This document shows positions 26,966 through 35,185 of a stretch of 64,000 nt of DNA, one piece after another. The DNA is from JBCBSZ01 sp039818945. GTDB taxonomy: Bacteria > Actinomycetota > Acidimicrobiia > Acidimicrobiales > Poriferisodalaceae. The notes beneath the pieces were generated by a model that saw only the letters and a program-made list of their open reading frames with translations, was not told where the DNA came from and ran no database searches. A program made the translations under genes and the position numbers. Location: NCBI GenBank assembly GCA_039818945.1, contig JBCBSZ010000004.1:82356-146355 (forward strand), given 5' to 3'. Each line of letters opens with the position of its first letter. Within the stretch, counting starts at the first letter, position 1.

Positions 26966-27298
26966 TCACTCCTGGGTCGCGGTGGCGGTCTCGGTGATCG
27001 TCACGACCACCTCGTGGTCGGTGCAGTCGGTCACCTCGGTCCAGATGTCACACACCCCGCGCAGATAGGTCTCGCGGAGGTCGAGCGTCGTGACGTGGTC
27101 GACGAAGCACGACACGACCGACGACGTGCTCTGCTCGCCCTCGGTGAACATGTGGCCCGGTGGGATCGGCACCCACGTGACCTCCACCTCCTCGGCGGGG
27201 TAGTGCTTCGCGTCGTGCTCGCGCAGCCGACGTTCGAGCTCGTCGGCCCGGGTGTCGGCGTTGCTGCCCGCCTGGATGACGCATCTGAACGTGCTCAT
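26966..27298 (-). CDS. uncharacterised 110-aa protein
   Basis: A small soluble protein, start MSTFRCVIQAGSNADTRADELERRL. It has a mixed alpha/beta look, a WVPIPPGHMFTEGEQS segment and two Cys in the C-terminal half. The size and beta-alpha-beta pattern would suit a tautomerase-fold or ferredoxin-like subunit, but there is no N-terminal Pro. It overlaps the alpha/beta hydrolase stop by 4 nt and lies 4 nt before the tautomerase, so it belongs to the same operon. I do not recognise the family. Confidence 0.65.
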   Translation of the reverse strand: MSTFRCVIQAGSNADTRADELERRLREHDAKHYPAEEVEVTWVPIPPGHMFTEGEQSTSSVVSCFVDHVTTLDLRETYLRGVCDIWTEVTDCTDHEVVVTITETATATQE

Positions 27299-28167
27299 CG
27301 ATCGCTCCTGAGCGTCGGGTGGTCCTGGGTGGTGTGGTGGGAGTCGACGAAGGCGAGGAACCGGTCGAGCCACTCGCCGTCGGCGTCCTCGTGGGAGAAG
27401 TGGCCGGCGTGCTCGAAGACGGTCAGCTCGCTGTGGGGGAGCAGCTGCTGGAGTCGCTCGGCGTTCGACGGGCGCACGAAGCGGTCGTGGGCGCCCCAGG
27501 TGACGAGCACGGGGACCGTCACGGACGGCAGGCGCTCCTCGATCTTCGGGAGCTCCTCGGCGTAGGAGCCGAGGAAGGCGAGCGAGTTGCGGTGCCGTTC
27601 CTCGTCGAAGCAGATGCTCCGGTACTCCTCGACCGCCTCGGCCGACGGCGTGAAGTGGTGGTAGCCGGCGGACGTCGCGGCGTCGAGGTTCTGCGCCATC
27701 AGGCGGCGGCGCATCGGCGCTCGCGCTGCCAGCCACCGCACCAGCCGCGAGCGGACCGCGGCGCCCAGGGCCGGATCGAAGTCGGTGGGCCACGTGCCCG
27801 GACCGTCGTAGACGTTCACACCGTGCAGCCGCTCGGAGTGCGTCGACGCGAGCCACAGCGAGACGGGCACGCCGACGTCGGGCCCGACGAGGAAGGTCCG
27901 GTCGATGCCGAGGTCGTCGAGCAGCCGCACGAGCAGGTCGGCCTGGGCGGAGGGCCGCATCTCCTCCGGGGTGCCGCTCGACCGGCCGAAGCCGGCGAGG
28001 TCGACGGCGACGAGATCGACCCGCTCGGCCAGCCGGTCCCAGAGCGACTCCCAGCAGCGGATCGACTGGGGGAACGCGTTGGTCATCACGACCGTGGGTC
28101 GGCCGCCCTCGGCGACCCGGGCGATCCGGAGGTCGTGGCCGTCGATGGTGCGTCGTTCGAAGTCCAT
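27295..28167 (-). CDS. alpha/beta hydrolase with Asp nucleophile (haloalkane dehalogenase/epoxide hydrolase group)
   Basis: A 290-aa alpha/beta hydrolase. The nucleophile elbow reads VGPDVGVP, with Asp where esterases have Ser, as in haloalkane and fluoroacetate dehalogenases and epoxide hydrolases. The second acid is in WGAHDRFVRP and the catalytic His in EHAGHFSHED. The ATG at 28167 has AGGAG nine bases upstream. An in-frame ATG at 28239 overlapping the TetR stop would add 24 residues. Its neighbour is a cis-CaaD-like protein, so a dehalogenation or ring-opening route is plausible (inference). Confidence 0.85.
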   Translation of the reverse strand: MDFERRTIDGHDLRIARVAEGGRPTVVMTNAFPQSIRCWESLWDRLAERVDLVAVDLAGFGRSSGTPEEMRPSAQADLLVRLLDDLGIDRTFLVGPDVGVPVSLWLASTHSERLHGVNVYDGPGTWPTDFDPALGAAVRSRLVRWLAARAPMRRRLMAQNLDAATSAGYHHFTPSAEAVEEYRSICFDEERHRNSLAFLGSYAEELPKIEERLPSVTVPVLVTWGAHDRFVRPSNAERLQQLLPHSELTVFEHAGHFSHEDADGEWLDRFLAFVDSHHTTQDHPTLRSDR

Positions 28168-28235
28168 GGTTCCTGCTCCTGGTTGGAACGATCCATCCAC
28201 GACGGCTGCAGCGGCGGGGTCGGATCCGGCGCCGC

Positions 28236-28805
28236 TCATCGGTCCGGTGGGGGGATCGCGACGGCGATGACCGCCTTGGCGTCGTGGTACGGATCGGTCG
28301 AACGCGTGGCGCGGGCGAGCATGACGGCGCCCTCGTAGGACGCCACCACGAACCGGCCGAGCTGCGCCGCCCGCTCGGGGGCGACGCCGGCACCCCGCAG
28401 GGCGGCGGCGTACGCATCGGCCCAGGCGGCGAAGACCTCGGCGACCGCCTCTCGGATGGCGGGGGAGTCGGCCGGCGCCTCGGTGGCGGGCACGCCGATC
28501 GAGCAGCCGAGCGTGAAGCCGTGGCCGTCCATCTCCGCGGCGGCCGCGTCGAAGATCCGCTCGATGCCCTCCGCGACCTCGAGGCGCTCGAAGACCTCGG
28601 AGATCCGCCGAGCGGCGTCGAGTCCCGTCCTGCGGACCGCGGTGACGACCAGCTCCTCCTTCCCTCCCGGGAAGAAGTGGTACATCGAGCTCGACGACAC
28701 CCCGGTCTCGCGCAGCAGGTCCTGCATGCTCGTGCCGGCGTAGCCGTGCTCGCGCAGCGAGAGCAGCACGGCGTCGATCAGTCGGTCGGCGGTGTCGGCG
28801 GGCAT
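28236..28805 (-). CDS. TetR-family transcriptional regulator
   Basis: A 189-aa regulator with helix-turn-helix LIDAVLLSLREHGYAGTSMQDLLRETGVSSSSMYHFFPGGKEEL. It is first in the run of minus-strand genes that continues into the hydrolase and tautomerase, and its own promoter carries the 28818-28837 inverted repeat. It is therefore likely to be the autoregulated repressor of this cluster. The inducer is unknown. The ATG at 28805 is preferred to the GTG codons at 28811-28814. Confidence 0.9.
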   Translation of the reverse strand: MPADTADRLIDAVLLSLREHGYAGTSMQDLLRETGVSSSSMYHFFPGGKEELVVTAVRRTGLDAARRISEVFERLEVAEGIERIFDAAAAEMDGHGFTLGCSIGVPATEAPADSPAIREAVAEVFAAWADAYAAALRGAGVAPERAAQLGRFVVASYEGAVMLARATRSTDPYHDAKAVIAVAIPPPDR

Positions 28806-28817
28806 CGACACCACCCT

Positions 28818-28837
28818 ACTGGATGGAGTGTTCCAGT
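28818..28837. promoter_or_regulatory. TetR-type operator
   Basis: ACTGGA and TCCAGT are 6-bp inverted arms separated by eight bases, centred about 22 bases upstream of the TetR start at 28805. Size, symmetry and location are those of a TetR-family autoregulatory site. Confidence 0.65.
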
Positions 28838-28848
28838 CAAGCCCGACC

Positions 28849-29604
28849 TCACATGGCGATGCGACGGGCGACGTAGAAGCCGTAGCTGACGAAGGCCGAG
28901 TGGCGCTCGTAGAGGTCGATCTCGTGCTGCTCGGCCGCGACGAGGGCCTCCGCCGCCTCGGCGTGGCCGTGTCGGTCGAGGAAGGTGGCGACCCGTGCCT
29001 GGAGCGGGCGGTAGTAGCGATCGAGCCAGCAGTCCTCGGGCAGGGCGAAGTAGCCGATGGGCGCGTAGCCGGCCGCCTCGAGCACGGCGATCTTCGCCGA
29101 CGCCGTCCCGACCTCGGGATAGGCGGCCGTCCAGTGCTCGTCGAGCTCCGCCGGCCGTTCGTCGGTCAGCCAGGTGAGCTCGGAGACGGCGAGGATGCCG
29201 CCGGGGCGCAGGAAGCGCCGCCACGCACGGACCCCGTGCTCGAAGCCGATGCCGTAGACGGCACCCTCCGACCAGATCACGTCGAGCGATCCGTCCTCGA
29301 AGCTCAGCTCGTCCATCGATCCGGCGACGGTGGTGATCCGGTCACCGAGCCCGCACGCCGCGGCGGCGGTGTCGAGCCGCTCCAGGAAGGCCGGGACGAG
29401 GTCGACCGCGGTGATCGAGCAGTGCAGCGCGCCGGCCAGCACGAGCGACGCGGCGCCGGTGCCGCACCCGAGGTCGGCGATCCGCAGGTCCCGGCCCTCG
29501 GCGATCCCGGCGAGCTCGACGGCCCGCCTGGTGGTCTCATCGCTGCCGGGGCCCTGGCGCTCACCGTCGAGGTGCAGGTCGATGAGGAGGGCGAGGTCGT
29601 CCAC
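28849..29604 (-). CDS. class I SAM-dependent methyltransferase
   Basis: A 251-aa Rossmann-fold methyltransferase. Motif I is IADLGCGTGAASLVLA, followed by acidic ITAVDL, and motif IV/post I is GSLDVIWSEGAVYGIGFEHG. The MDELSFEDGSLDVIW layout is that of small-molecule (UbiE/Coq5-like) methyltransferases. The acceptor is not predictable. Next to the TetR operon, but transcribed toward it, it ends 44 bases from the TetR start. Confidence 0.88.
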   Translation of the reverse strand: MDDLALLIDLHLDGERQGPGSDETTRRAVELAGIAEGRDLRIADLGCGTGAASLVLAGALHCSITAVDLVPAFLERLDTAAAACGLGDRITTVAGSMDELSFEDGSLDVIWSEGAVYGIGFEHGVRAWRRFLRPGGILAVSELTWLTDERPAELDEHWTAAYPEVGTASAKIAVLEAAGYAPIGYFALPEDCWLDRYYRPLQARVATFLDRHGHAEAAEALVAAEQHEIDLYERHSAFVSYGFYVARRIAM

Positions 29605-29728
29605 GGCTGGGGCTCCACTGGTGCGGGCGGGGCGGGCACCCAGTGTCCTCCACGGCGCGGCGCACGTCGTGATGAGTTCCGCGATCCGTCACATCCGAGG
29701 GGACTGGATCGGCGGCCCGTCCGGTTCC

Positions 29729-30625
29729 ATGCTCATGACCATGACGTCGACTCCGCCCGCGACCGAGGCCGATCGCCCGTCGCCCACCTCCTCCTCACTC
29801 GCCCGTCGGCTGCTCGGCCGCATCTCCCGCCTCGAGCTGATCGTCGGCGCGCTGATCGCTGCGCTGCTGCTCGTGCTCGTGGTGATCGAGCCCGACATCC
29901 TCGAGGCGCCCTTCGAGAACGAGCGGACGCTGCTCTTCACCTTCGGCGGCACGGCGCTCGCCGCAGCGGCGTTCGGGCTGATGCTCCTGCTGCGCGTCCC
30001 GCCGGTCGTGCGCCTCACCGTCCTGCTCGTCCCCTTCGCCATCGTCAACTGGTGGCTGCTGTCGCCGTACTTCATCGACGACGTCGTCGATGAGGAGTTC
30101 GCCACGTCGATCTCGGCTCAGCTGGCGGCCGAGGAGGGATCGGCCGATCCGTCGGCGCCCGTCGTGGTCGACGAGCCGGCTGCGACGACCCCGAGCGCAC
30201 CGGCCGCCGACGAGGCGACGGACCAGGCCGACGCTGACGAGGTCACCGACGCCCCGCCGGTCGAGACGACCGTGCCCGTGCCGACCGAGCCGGTGCTGCT
30301 CGGCGCCGGCTCCTTCGTCGGCCTCGCTGGCCACGACGGCACCGGCGACGCCGGGATCTTCCAGAACCCCGACGGCTCGCTCGTGCTGCGCTTCGAGAAC
30401 TTCGACATCGAGAACGGTCCGGACCTCGAGGTGTACCTCGTGCCGGGCGCCGACCAGGTCGACCTCGCCGAGGGCTCGATCCACCTCGGGGCGTTGAAGG
30501 GGAACGTGGGCGACCAGACCTACGAGCTGCCGCCCGGCACCGAGCTCCCCCCGGGCCCGTACACCGCCCTGGTGTGGTGCGAGGCCTTCAGCGTCGAGTT
30601 CGTCGGCGCCACCGTCCAGCTCTGA
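29729..30625 (+). CDS. membrane-anchored DM13-domain protein
   Basis: A 298-aa protein with three predicted membrane segments in residues 30-115, an Ala/Asp/Glu/Pro-rich linker (125-190) and a C-terminal DM13 domain (about 195-298). DM13 is recognised from LGAGSFVGLAGHDGTGDAGI, LRFENFDIENGPDLEVYL, and the Cys in ALVWCEAFSVEFVGATV. DM13 domains are extracytoplasmic and carry a Cys thought to be redox- or electron-transfer-related. Three ATGs (29729, 29735, 29741) are possible starts. Confidence 0.82.
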   Translation: MLMTMTSTPPATEADRPSPTSSSLARRLLGRISRLELIVGALIAALLLVLVVIEPDILEAPFENERTLLFTFGGTALAAAAFGLMLLLRVPPVVRLTVLLVPFAIVNWWLLSPYFIDDVVDEEFATSISAQLAAEEGSADPSAPVVVDEPAATTPSAPAADEATDQADADEVTDAPPVETTVPVPTEPVLLGAGSFVGLAGHDGTGDAGIFQNPDGSLVLRFENFDIENGPDLEVYLVPGADQVDLAEGSIHLGALKGNVGDQTYELPPGTELPPGPYTALVWCEAFSVEFVGATVQL

Positions 30626-30721
30626 GCCGGTCCGAGGGCGGGGCGTCGGCTCGGGCGGTCGGGCCTGGGGCCTGCGCGCGGGGTGGTGGGCGGTCGGTTC
30701 CACCTTCGAGCGACAACCGTC

Positions 30722-30814
30722 GCTCGGGCTGGGGTCGTGTCGCTCCGAGGCGGGACCGACGGAGCGCTCGAGCTCGGGCTGGGGTCGTGTCGCTCCGAGG
30801 CGGGACCGACGGAG
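30722..30814. repeat. intergenic tandem repeat, 43-bp identical copies at 50-bp period
   Basis: Two identical 43-base copies (30722-30764 and 30772-30814), each starting GCTCGGGCTGGGGTCG and ending CGGGACCGACGGAG, lie in the 270-base gap between two convergent genes. Just upstream, TTCGAGCGACAACC is an imperfect inverted match to GGTCGTGTCGCTCCGAG inside the repeat, so hairpins can form. No gene is supported in this gap. Confidence 0.85.
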
Positions 30815-30896
30815 AATCCGAGGTCACCCGGACCAGACCGGCGAGGGCGCCCGGATCGCCGTGTGGAGCGGGGCCCACCCCACGCTGCGCGGGTCG

Positions 30897-32318
30897 TCAG
30901 GCCATCGCCGGGCGGCGGTCGGCCCAGGGCGTCGCCTCCTCGAACCGGGCGGCGAGGCGGAGCAGCAGGTCCTCCCGGCCCATGCCGGCGACGAGCTGGA
31001 CGCCCACGGGCAGGCCGGTCGCCGTCTGCCCGAGCGGCAACGAGATCGCCGGCTGGCCCGTGGCGTTGAACGGCAGCGTGAACGCCCCGATCCGGGCGTG
31101 GACCCGGCCGATCTTCCACGGCCTGCCGGCCGGCGGTTCGAGCTCGGCGGTGGTGAGCGGCGGGCACCCGGCGGTCGGGGTCACGAGGACGTCGAGGTCG
31201 GCGAACCAGTCGAGCACGCTCGCCACCCACGCCTGTTGGGCCTCCTGGCCGTCGACCCATTCGGTCACGGTCACGGAACGCCCCCGCTCGGCGGCAGCCC
31301 AGTTGAACGGCTCGACCTCGTCCTCGGTGAGCGGGCGGCCGAGCAGCTTGCCGAGCGCGTCGACCCGCTGGGTGAGCCCGGCCATCCACAACCGCCCGTT
31401 GACGCGGGAGTCGGCACCGAAGAGGACCTCGTCGTCCACCTCGACGACGTGGTGGCCCTGCTCCTCGAGCCACGCCGCGGCCGCCCGGGCAGCGGCGGCG
31501 CAGTCGGCGTCGACCTCCAGCGGCCCGGCGGTGGTGAGCACGCCCACGCGGAGCTGCTCGACCGGTGCGCCGAGCTCGTCGACGTAGAGCCGACCGGGCG
31601 GCTCGGCCCGGAAGAGGTCGGCGGGTGTCGGGCCGGCGACGGCATCGAGCACCCCGGCCGTGTCGCGCACCGACCGCGAGACGACGAGCTCCGAGAGGAG
31701 CCGGCTGATCGTGTCGGGTGCCGGGATGCGGCCACGCGTGGTCTTGAGGCCGACCAGTCCGCACCAGGCGGCGGGGAGCCGCGTCGAGCCGCCGCCGTCG
31801 TTGGCGTGGGCGACCGGCACCATGCCGCTGGCCACGGCCGCGGCGGAGCCACCGCTCGACCCGGCCGGTGATCGGCCGAGGTCCCACGGGTTCGCCGTCG
31901 GTCCGCAGCTCCGCGGCTGCGTGGTCGGCGTGCTGCCCAGCTCGGGCAGGTTGGCCTTGCCGACGGTGACGAACCCGGCGTCGCGAAACCGCGCCCCGAG
32001 CACGGTGTCGCCCGGGAGGCGGTGGTCGGCGGCCTTGAGAGCGACGTTGCCCATCCAGTACGGCAGCCCGGCCTGGGTCGCGCCGATGTCCTTGAGCAGG
32101 AACGGCACGCCGGCGAACGGTGCGTCGTCGCCTGCACCGACGGCCGCTGCCTCGGCGCGCGCCTCGTCGAAGCGGGTGTGGATGACCGCGTTGATCGCGG
32201 GGTCGATCGCCTCGATCCGCGCGATCGCTGCGTCCACCAGCTCGACCGACGTCACCTCTCCGCGCCGGACCAGCCCCGCCTGTGCGGTGGCGTCGAGCCC
32301 GGTCAGCTCCTCGCTCAC
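30897..32318 (-). CDS. amidase signature family protein
   Basis: A 473-aa amidase. The Ser-cisSer-Lys triad is visible as Lys in PFLLKDIGAT, and Ser residues in SPAGSSGGSAAAVASG with HANDGGGSTRLPAAWCG (family usually GTDxGGSIRxPA). It hydrolyses amides to acids and ammonia in the cytosol. The substrate is unknown. The GTG start at 32318 is 4 nt after the DUF1330 stop, so the two are an operon. It is not GatA: no gatB or gatC is adjacent. Confidence 0.9.
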   Translation of the reverse strand: MSEELTGLDATAQAGLVRRGEVTSVELVDAAIARIEAIDPAINAVIHTRFDEARAEAAAVGAGDDAPFAGVPFLLKDIGATQAGLPYWMGNVALKAADHRLPGDTVLGARFRDAGFVTVGKANLPELGSTPTTQPRSCGPTANPWDLGRSPAGSSGGSAAAVASGMVPVAHANDGGGSTRLPAAWCGLVGLKTTRGRIPAPDTISRLLSELVVSRSVRDTAGVLDAVAGPTPADLFRAEPPGRLYVDELGAPVEQLRVGVLTTAGPLEVDADCAAAARAAAAWLEEQGHHVVEVDDEVLFGADSRVNGRLWMAGLTQRVDALGKLLGRPLTEDEVEPFNWAAAERGRSVTVTEWVDGQEAQQAWVASVLDWFADLDVLVTPTAGCPPLTTAELEPPAGRPWKIGRVHARIGAFTLPFNATGQPAISLPLGQTATGLPVGVQLVAGMGREDLLLRLAARFEEATPWADRRPAMA

Positions 32319-32322
32319 GGGC

Positions 32323-32628
32323 TCAGCGAGCCGGGGGTGCGTGGACCATGGAGACCGAGAAGGTCGTGGTCCCGGCGTGCCGGTGGGGAACGATGGCGCG
32401 GTACTCGTCGGAGTTCCACCAGCGCAGGCACTCCTCCTCGCTGGCGAAGCGGATGATGACCGTGCGTCCCGCCTCGCGCTCGCCCTCGAGCACGGTGACG
32501 TCGTCGTCGTAGGTGAGGAAGGTGGCGTCATATTGCTTGAGCACGGGGAAGAAGCCCTTCTCGTACTCGCGGTACTTCTCGGGGTCGGTGACGGTGAAGT
32601 GGGCGACGAAGTGGATGGGCTGGCTCAC
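32323..32628 (-). CDS. DUF1330 family protein
   Basis: A 101-aa ferredoxin-like-fold protein. IHFVAHFTVTDPEKYREYEKGFFPVLKQYDATFL, VLEGEREAGRTVIIRFASEEECLRWWNSDEY is the standard DUF1330 pattern (relatives of ABM/EthD proteins). The function of the family is not established. The GTG start is preceded by GAGGAGC. It is first in an operon with the amidase. Confidence 0.85.
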   Translation of the reverse strand: MSQPIHFVAHFTVTDPEKYREYEKGFFPVLKQYDATFLTYDDDVTVLEGEREAGRTVIIRFASEEECLRWWNSDEYRAIVPHRHAGTTTFSVSMVHAPPAR

Positions 32629-32700
32629 GGTGCGCTCCTCGGTGCTCGCAAGGTCCGAGGGGGACCGTAGCCGTCTCACCGCCCGCGCTCGATCGGAGCG

Positions 32701-33348
32701 TCAGCGCGCCGACTCCTCCCGGATCCGCTTCTTCGTCGCCGCCCACGAGCAGATCGGGCAGGTGGTGAGGTCGTGGTGTCGTGCGGGGCAGTACTCGCGC
32801 CCGAAGAAGATGATCTGGAGGTGGCGGTCGTTCCACGTCTCGCGGGGGAAGACCGCCTTGAGGTCGCGCTCGGTCCGTTCCACCGTCGTGCCGTTCGACA
32901 GCCCCCAGCGGGCCGCCAGTCGATGGATGTGCGTGTCGACCGGGAACGCGGGCTCGCCGAACGCCTGCGACATGACGACGCTGGCCGTCTTGTGGCCCAC
33001 GCCGGGCAGCGACTCGAGGAACTCCCAGTCGGGGACGACCTCGCCGCCGTGGTCCATGATCCGGTGCGCTGCGGCGGACAGGTTCCTCGCCTTGGTCGGG
33101 GCCAGGCCGATCTCGCGGATCAGCTCGAGGATCCGGTCGGGGTGCAGCGCCGCCATCTCTTCGGGGGTGGACGCCTCAGCGAAGAGCGCGGGGGTCACCT
33201 CGTTGACCTTCTTGTCGGTCGTCTGCGCGGAGAGCGCGACGGCGACGAGCAACGTGTAGGGGTCGGTGTGGTCGAGCGGGATCGGCGTCTCCGGGTAGAG
33301 GTCGTCGAGGATCTCGCCGATGCGCTCGGCCTTCTCGGCTCGTCTCAT
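32701..33348 (-). CDS. nth: endonuclease III-like DNA glycosylase/AP lyase
   Basis: A 215-aa HhH-GPD glycosylase for oxidised pyrimidines. Seen are LLVAVALSAQTTDKKVNEVTPALF, the helix-hairpin-helix with catalytic Lys (LPGVGHKTASVV) and catalytic Asp in FPVDTHIHRLA. The C-terminal cluster loop is unusual: Cys-x9-Cys-x2-Cys with no fourth Cys after CPICSW, whereas E. coli Nth has C-x6-C-x2-C-x5-C. The iron-sulphur cluster may therefore be differently ligated or absent. Confidence 0.9.
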   Translation of the reverse strand: MRRAEKAERIGEILDDLYPETPIPLDHTDPYTLLVAVALSAQTTDKKVNEVTPALFAEASTPEEMAALHPDRILELIREIGLAPTKARNLSAAAHRIMDHGGEVVPDWEFLESLPGVGHKTASVVMSQAFGEPAFPVDTHIHRLAARWGLSNGTTVERTERDLKAVFPRETWNDRHLQIIFFGREYCPARHHDLTTCPICSWAATKKRIREESAR

Positions 33349-33464
33349 CGGCGCCGACCCTATCGACGCCGTGTGGCGCGGTCAGTCGACCGGGCGATCC
33401 CACTCGGCGGGGTGCTCGAGGTCAGGGTCGAGGGGGACCTCGCCGACCTTCCGGGCGAAGCGCG

Positions 33465-34622
33465 TCAGCCGGGGACCGGCGCCGGGGCGCCCGCGGCGGC
33501 CGTGACGGCGGCGAGGTGCTCGACGAGCGCGTGCTCGTTGGCGCCGATCTGCAGCTCGGTCACCGCACCGGCGTCGATGTTGCGCTGGACGTCGACGGCG
33601 GCGGCGAAGTCCTCGGCCGGGATGGTGGCCCGGACCCGGTCCCAGTTCCGATCCCACAGTTCGGTCTCGTCCGCCCGATCGCCGGGCACGAGCATCGTGA
33701 GCCGGGCGGTGCTGCGGGTCGGATCGGTGGGATGCGGTCGGAGCGAGAACAGCTCGACGTGGCCCGCCTGCCACTGCACCACCGTGCCCGGCACGAGCAC
33801 GATCGCCCCGGTGAGCCCGGCCAGCACCTGCCACTCGTCCCTGGGCAGCTCGGTGAGGTCCCGGACCAGCCGGCTCTTCGGCAGCCAGCCGACGAAGTGG
33901 GAGCCGCGCCGCCCGTTGAGCATGGTGTTGGCCGGGAAGTACGGGGCGATCGAGTCCCGGTGCAGGAACTTCAGGTGGTAGATCTCGAGGAAGCCGTCGG
34001 TCAGCAGCTTCCAGTTGCAGTCGAGCTCGTACTCGGTCGCCGCGTGGTGCGTCATCTCGCCGAGGCCGAGGTCGGTGAGCAGCTCGTCGACGCCGGCGCC
34101 GAGCCAGTCGGCGACCGGGATCGGCTCGGCCTCGGGATCACCTGTCACCCACACGATGCCGTGCCGCTCCTCGCAGGCGAGTCGGCGCAGACCGCGATCG
34201 CACGGCTCGGTGGAGAACAGCGGAGCATTGGGCACCGCCCGCAGCGAGCCGTCCAGGTCGTAGGACCAGCCGTGGAAGCCGCACGACAGGATCCGGGCCG
34301 AGCCGGACGGGCGGACCTCGACCGTCGCGCCGCGGTGAGCGCATGCGTTGAGCATGGCGTGGACCGTGCCGTCGCGGTCGCGAGTGACGATGACCGGGCG
34401 CCCGCCGAGCTCGACGGTCACGAAGCTGCCCGGCAAGAGCTCGCTCGACGCGACCGCCGCGGCCGGGTGGGCGGTGATCGCGGCCAGCTCGGCGCGATGG
34501 CGGGCCGGGTCGGTGTACGCCGTCACCTCGACGGTCGAGTGCGAGGTGGTCGCCGGCGGCGGGCCGGACTCGACGCGGGCGAGGATGAGGTCGCCGATCT
34601 CGAGCTCGCGCTCACGGGTCAT
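33465..34622 (-). CDS. Rieske non-heme iron oxygenase, alpha subunit
   Basis: A 385-aa ring-hydroxylating-dioxygenase-type protein. The Rieske [2Fe-2S] ligands are CAHRG and CGFHGW. The mononuclear iron site follows in the DGFLEIYHLKFLHRDS region. It inserts oxygen into an aromatic or alicyclic substrate and needs a reductase and ferredoxin that are not nearby. The ATG overlaps the stop of the UGSC selenoprotein gene by ATGA, so the two are translationally coupled and probably act on one pathway. Confidence 0.9.
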   Translation of the reverse strand: MTRERELEIGDLILARVESGPPPATTSHSTVEVTAYTDPARHRAELAAITAHPAAAVASSELLPGSFVTVELGGRPVIVTRDRDGTVHAMLNACAHRGATVEVRPSGSARILSCGFHGWSYDLDGSLRAVPNAPLFSTEPCDRGLRRLACEERHGIVWVTGDPEAEPIPVADWLGAGVDELLTDLGLGEMTHHAATEYELDCNWKLLTDGFLEIYHLKFLHRDSIAPYFPANTMLNGRRGSHFVGWLPKSRLVRDLTELPRDEWQVLAGLTGAIVLVPGTVVQWQAGHVELFSLRPHPTDPTRSTARLTMLVPGDRADETELWDRNWDRVRATIPAEDFAAAVDVQRNIDAGAVTELQIGANEHALVEHLAAVTAAAGAPAPVPG

Positions 34623-35167
34623 GTCGTCTCCGATGCGGGTCGGGCGGTCGAGGTGAGGAGGTCGACGCAGGCGGCTGCGGCGGCGCGCGCTTCGGCGGCG
34701 AGCCGATCGGGGCCGGCGCTGCTGATCGGGTGGGCGATGGTGACGAACGGGTAGCCGGGCGCGCCGAGGGTGCGGGCCATGAGCTCGGCCGCGGAGACGA
34801 ACTTCTCGGTCATGATCCCGACCGACGGGATGCCGGCGAGCTCACCGGAGACGGCGTCGTGCAGACTGCACGACGAGCAGCTGCCTCAATCACCGATCCC
34901 CGCGACGAGGGCGTGCCAGTGCCGGGCCTGCTTCAGCAGGTCGTCGCCGGCTGGCGCGCTGTAGTTGGTCTTGGTCAGGCGCGCGACGTCGGCGACGCCG
35001 AAGCGGCCCCGGAGCTCGTCGGCGAACGCATCGAAGAACGGCACCGTGCCGTGCTTGCCGTTCGAGATGATCCCGATCGTGATCCCCTCGAGGGCCGCCG
35101 CCGGTGCCGCGAGGCGGAAGTCGGTCGGGGCCTCGTCGTAGGTGGGGACGAGGACGTCGATGGTCAT
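34619..35167 (-). CDS. UGSC-family selenoprotein (in-frame UGA = Sec94)
   Basis: Reading from ATG 35167 (GAGGAG eight bases upstream) gives 93 codons to a TGA at 34888-34886. The same frame then continues for 88 codons to a TGA at 34621-34619. Decoding the first TGA as selenocysteine gives a 182-aa protein with GIGD-U-GSCSSC at residues 90-100, the hallmark of UGSC-motif (seleno)proteins. The context also fits the family: an N-terminal GIISNGKHGTVPFFDAF, then HDAVSGELAGIPSVGIMTEKF after the motif. A hairpin at 34874-34856 follows the UGA at bacterial SECIS spacing. Biochemical role is unknown; U/C redox chemistry is likely. Ordinary gene callers will split it into two ORFs. Confidence 0.9.
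34856..34874 (-). promoter_or_regulatory. bacterial SECIS-like hairpin for Sec94
   Basis: On the mRNA, 11 bases after the UGA, GUCGUGCA pairs with UGCACGAC as an 8-bp perfect stem closing a GUC loop. Counting U of UGA as 1, loop G is 23 and U is 24, the same positions as the SelB-contacting G23/U24 of E. coli fdhF, whose hairpin also starts after 11 bases and contains UGCAG..UCUGCA. No bulged U is seen in the stem. Confidence 0.8.
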
Positions 35168-35185
35168 GGTGAGGCTCCTCGCAGC

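Noticed and set aside
30896..32318. Amidase as GatA of the tRNA amidotransferase
   Set aside because: No gatB or gatC neighbours, and it is coupled to a DUF1330 gene instead.
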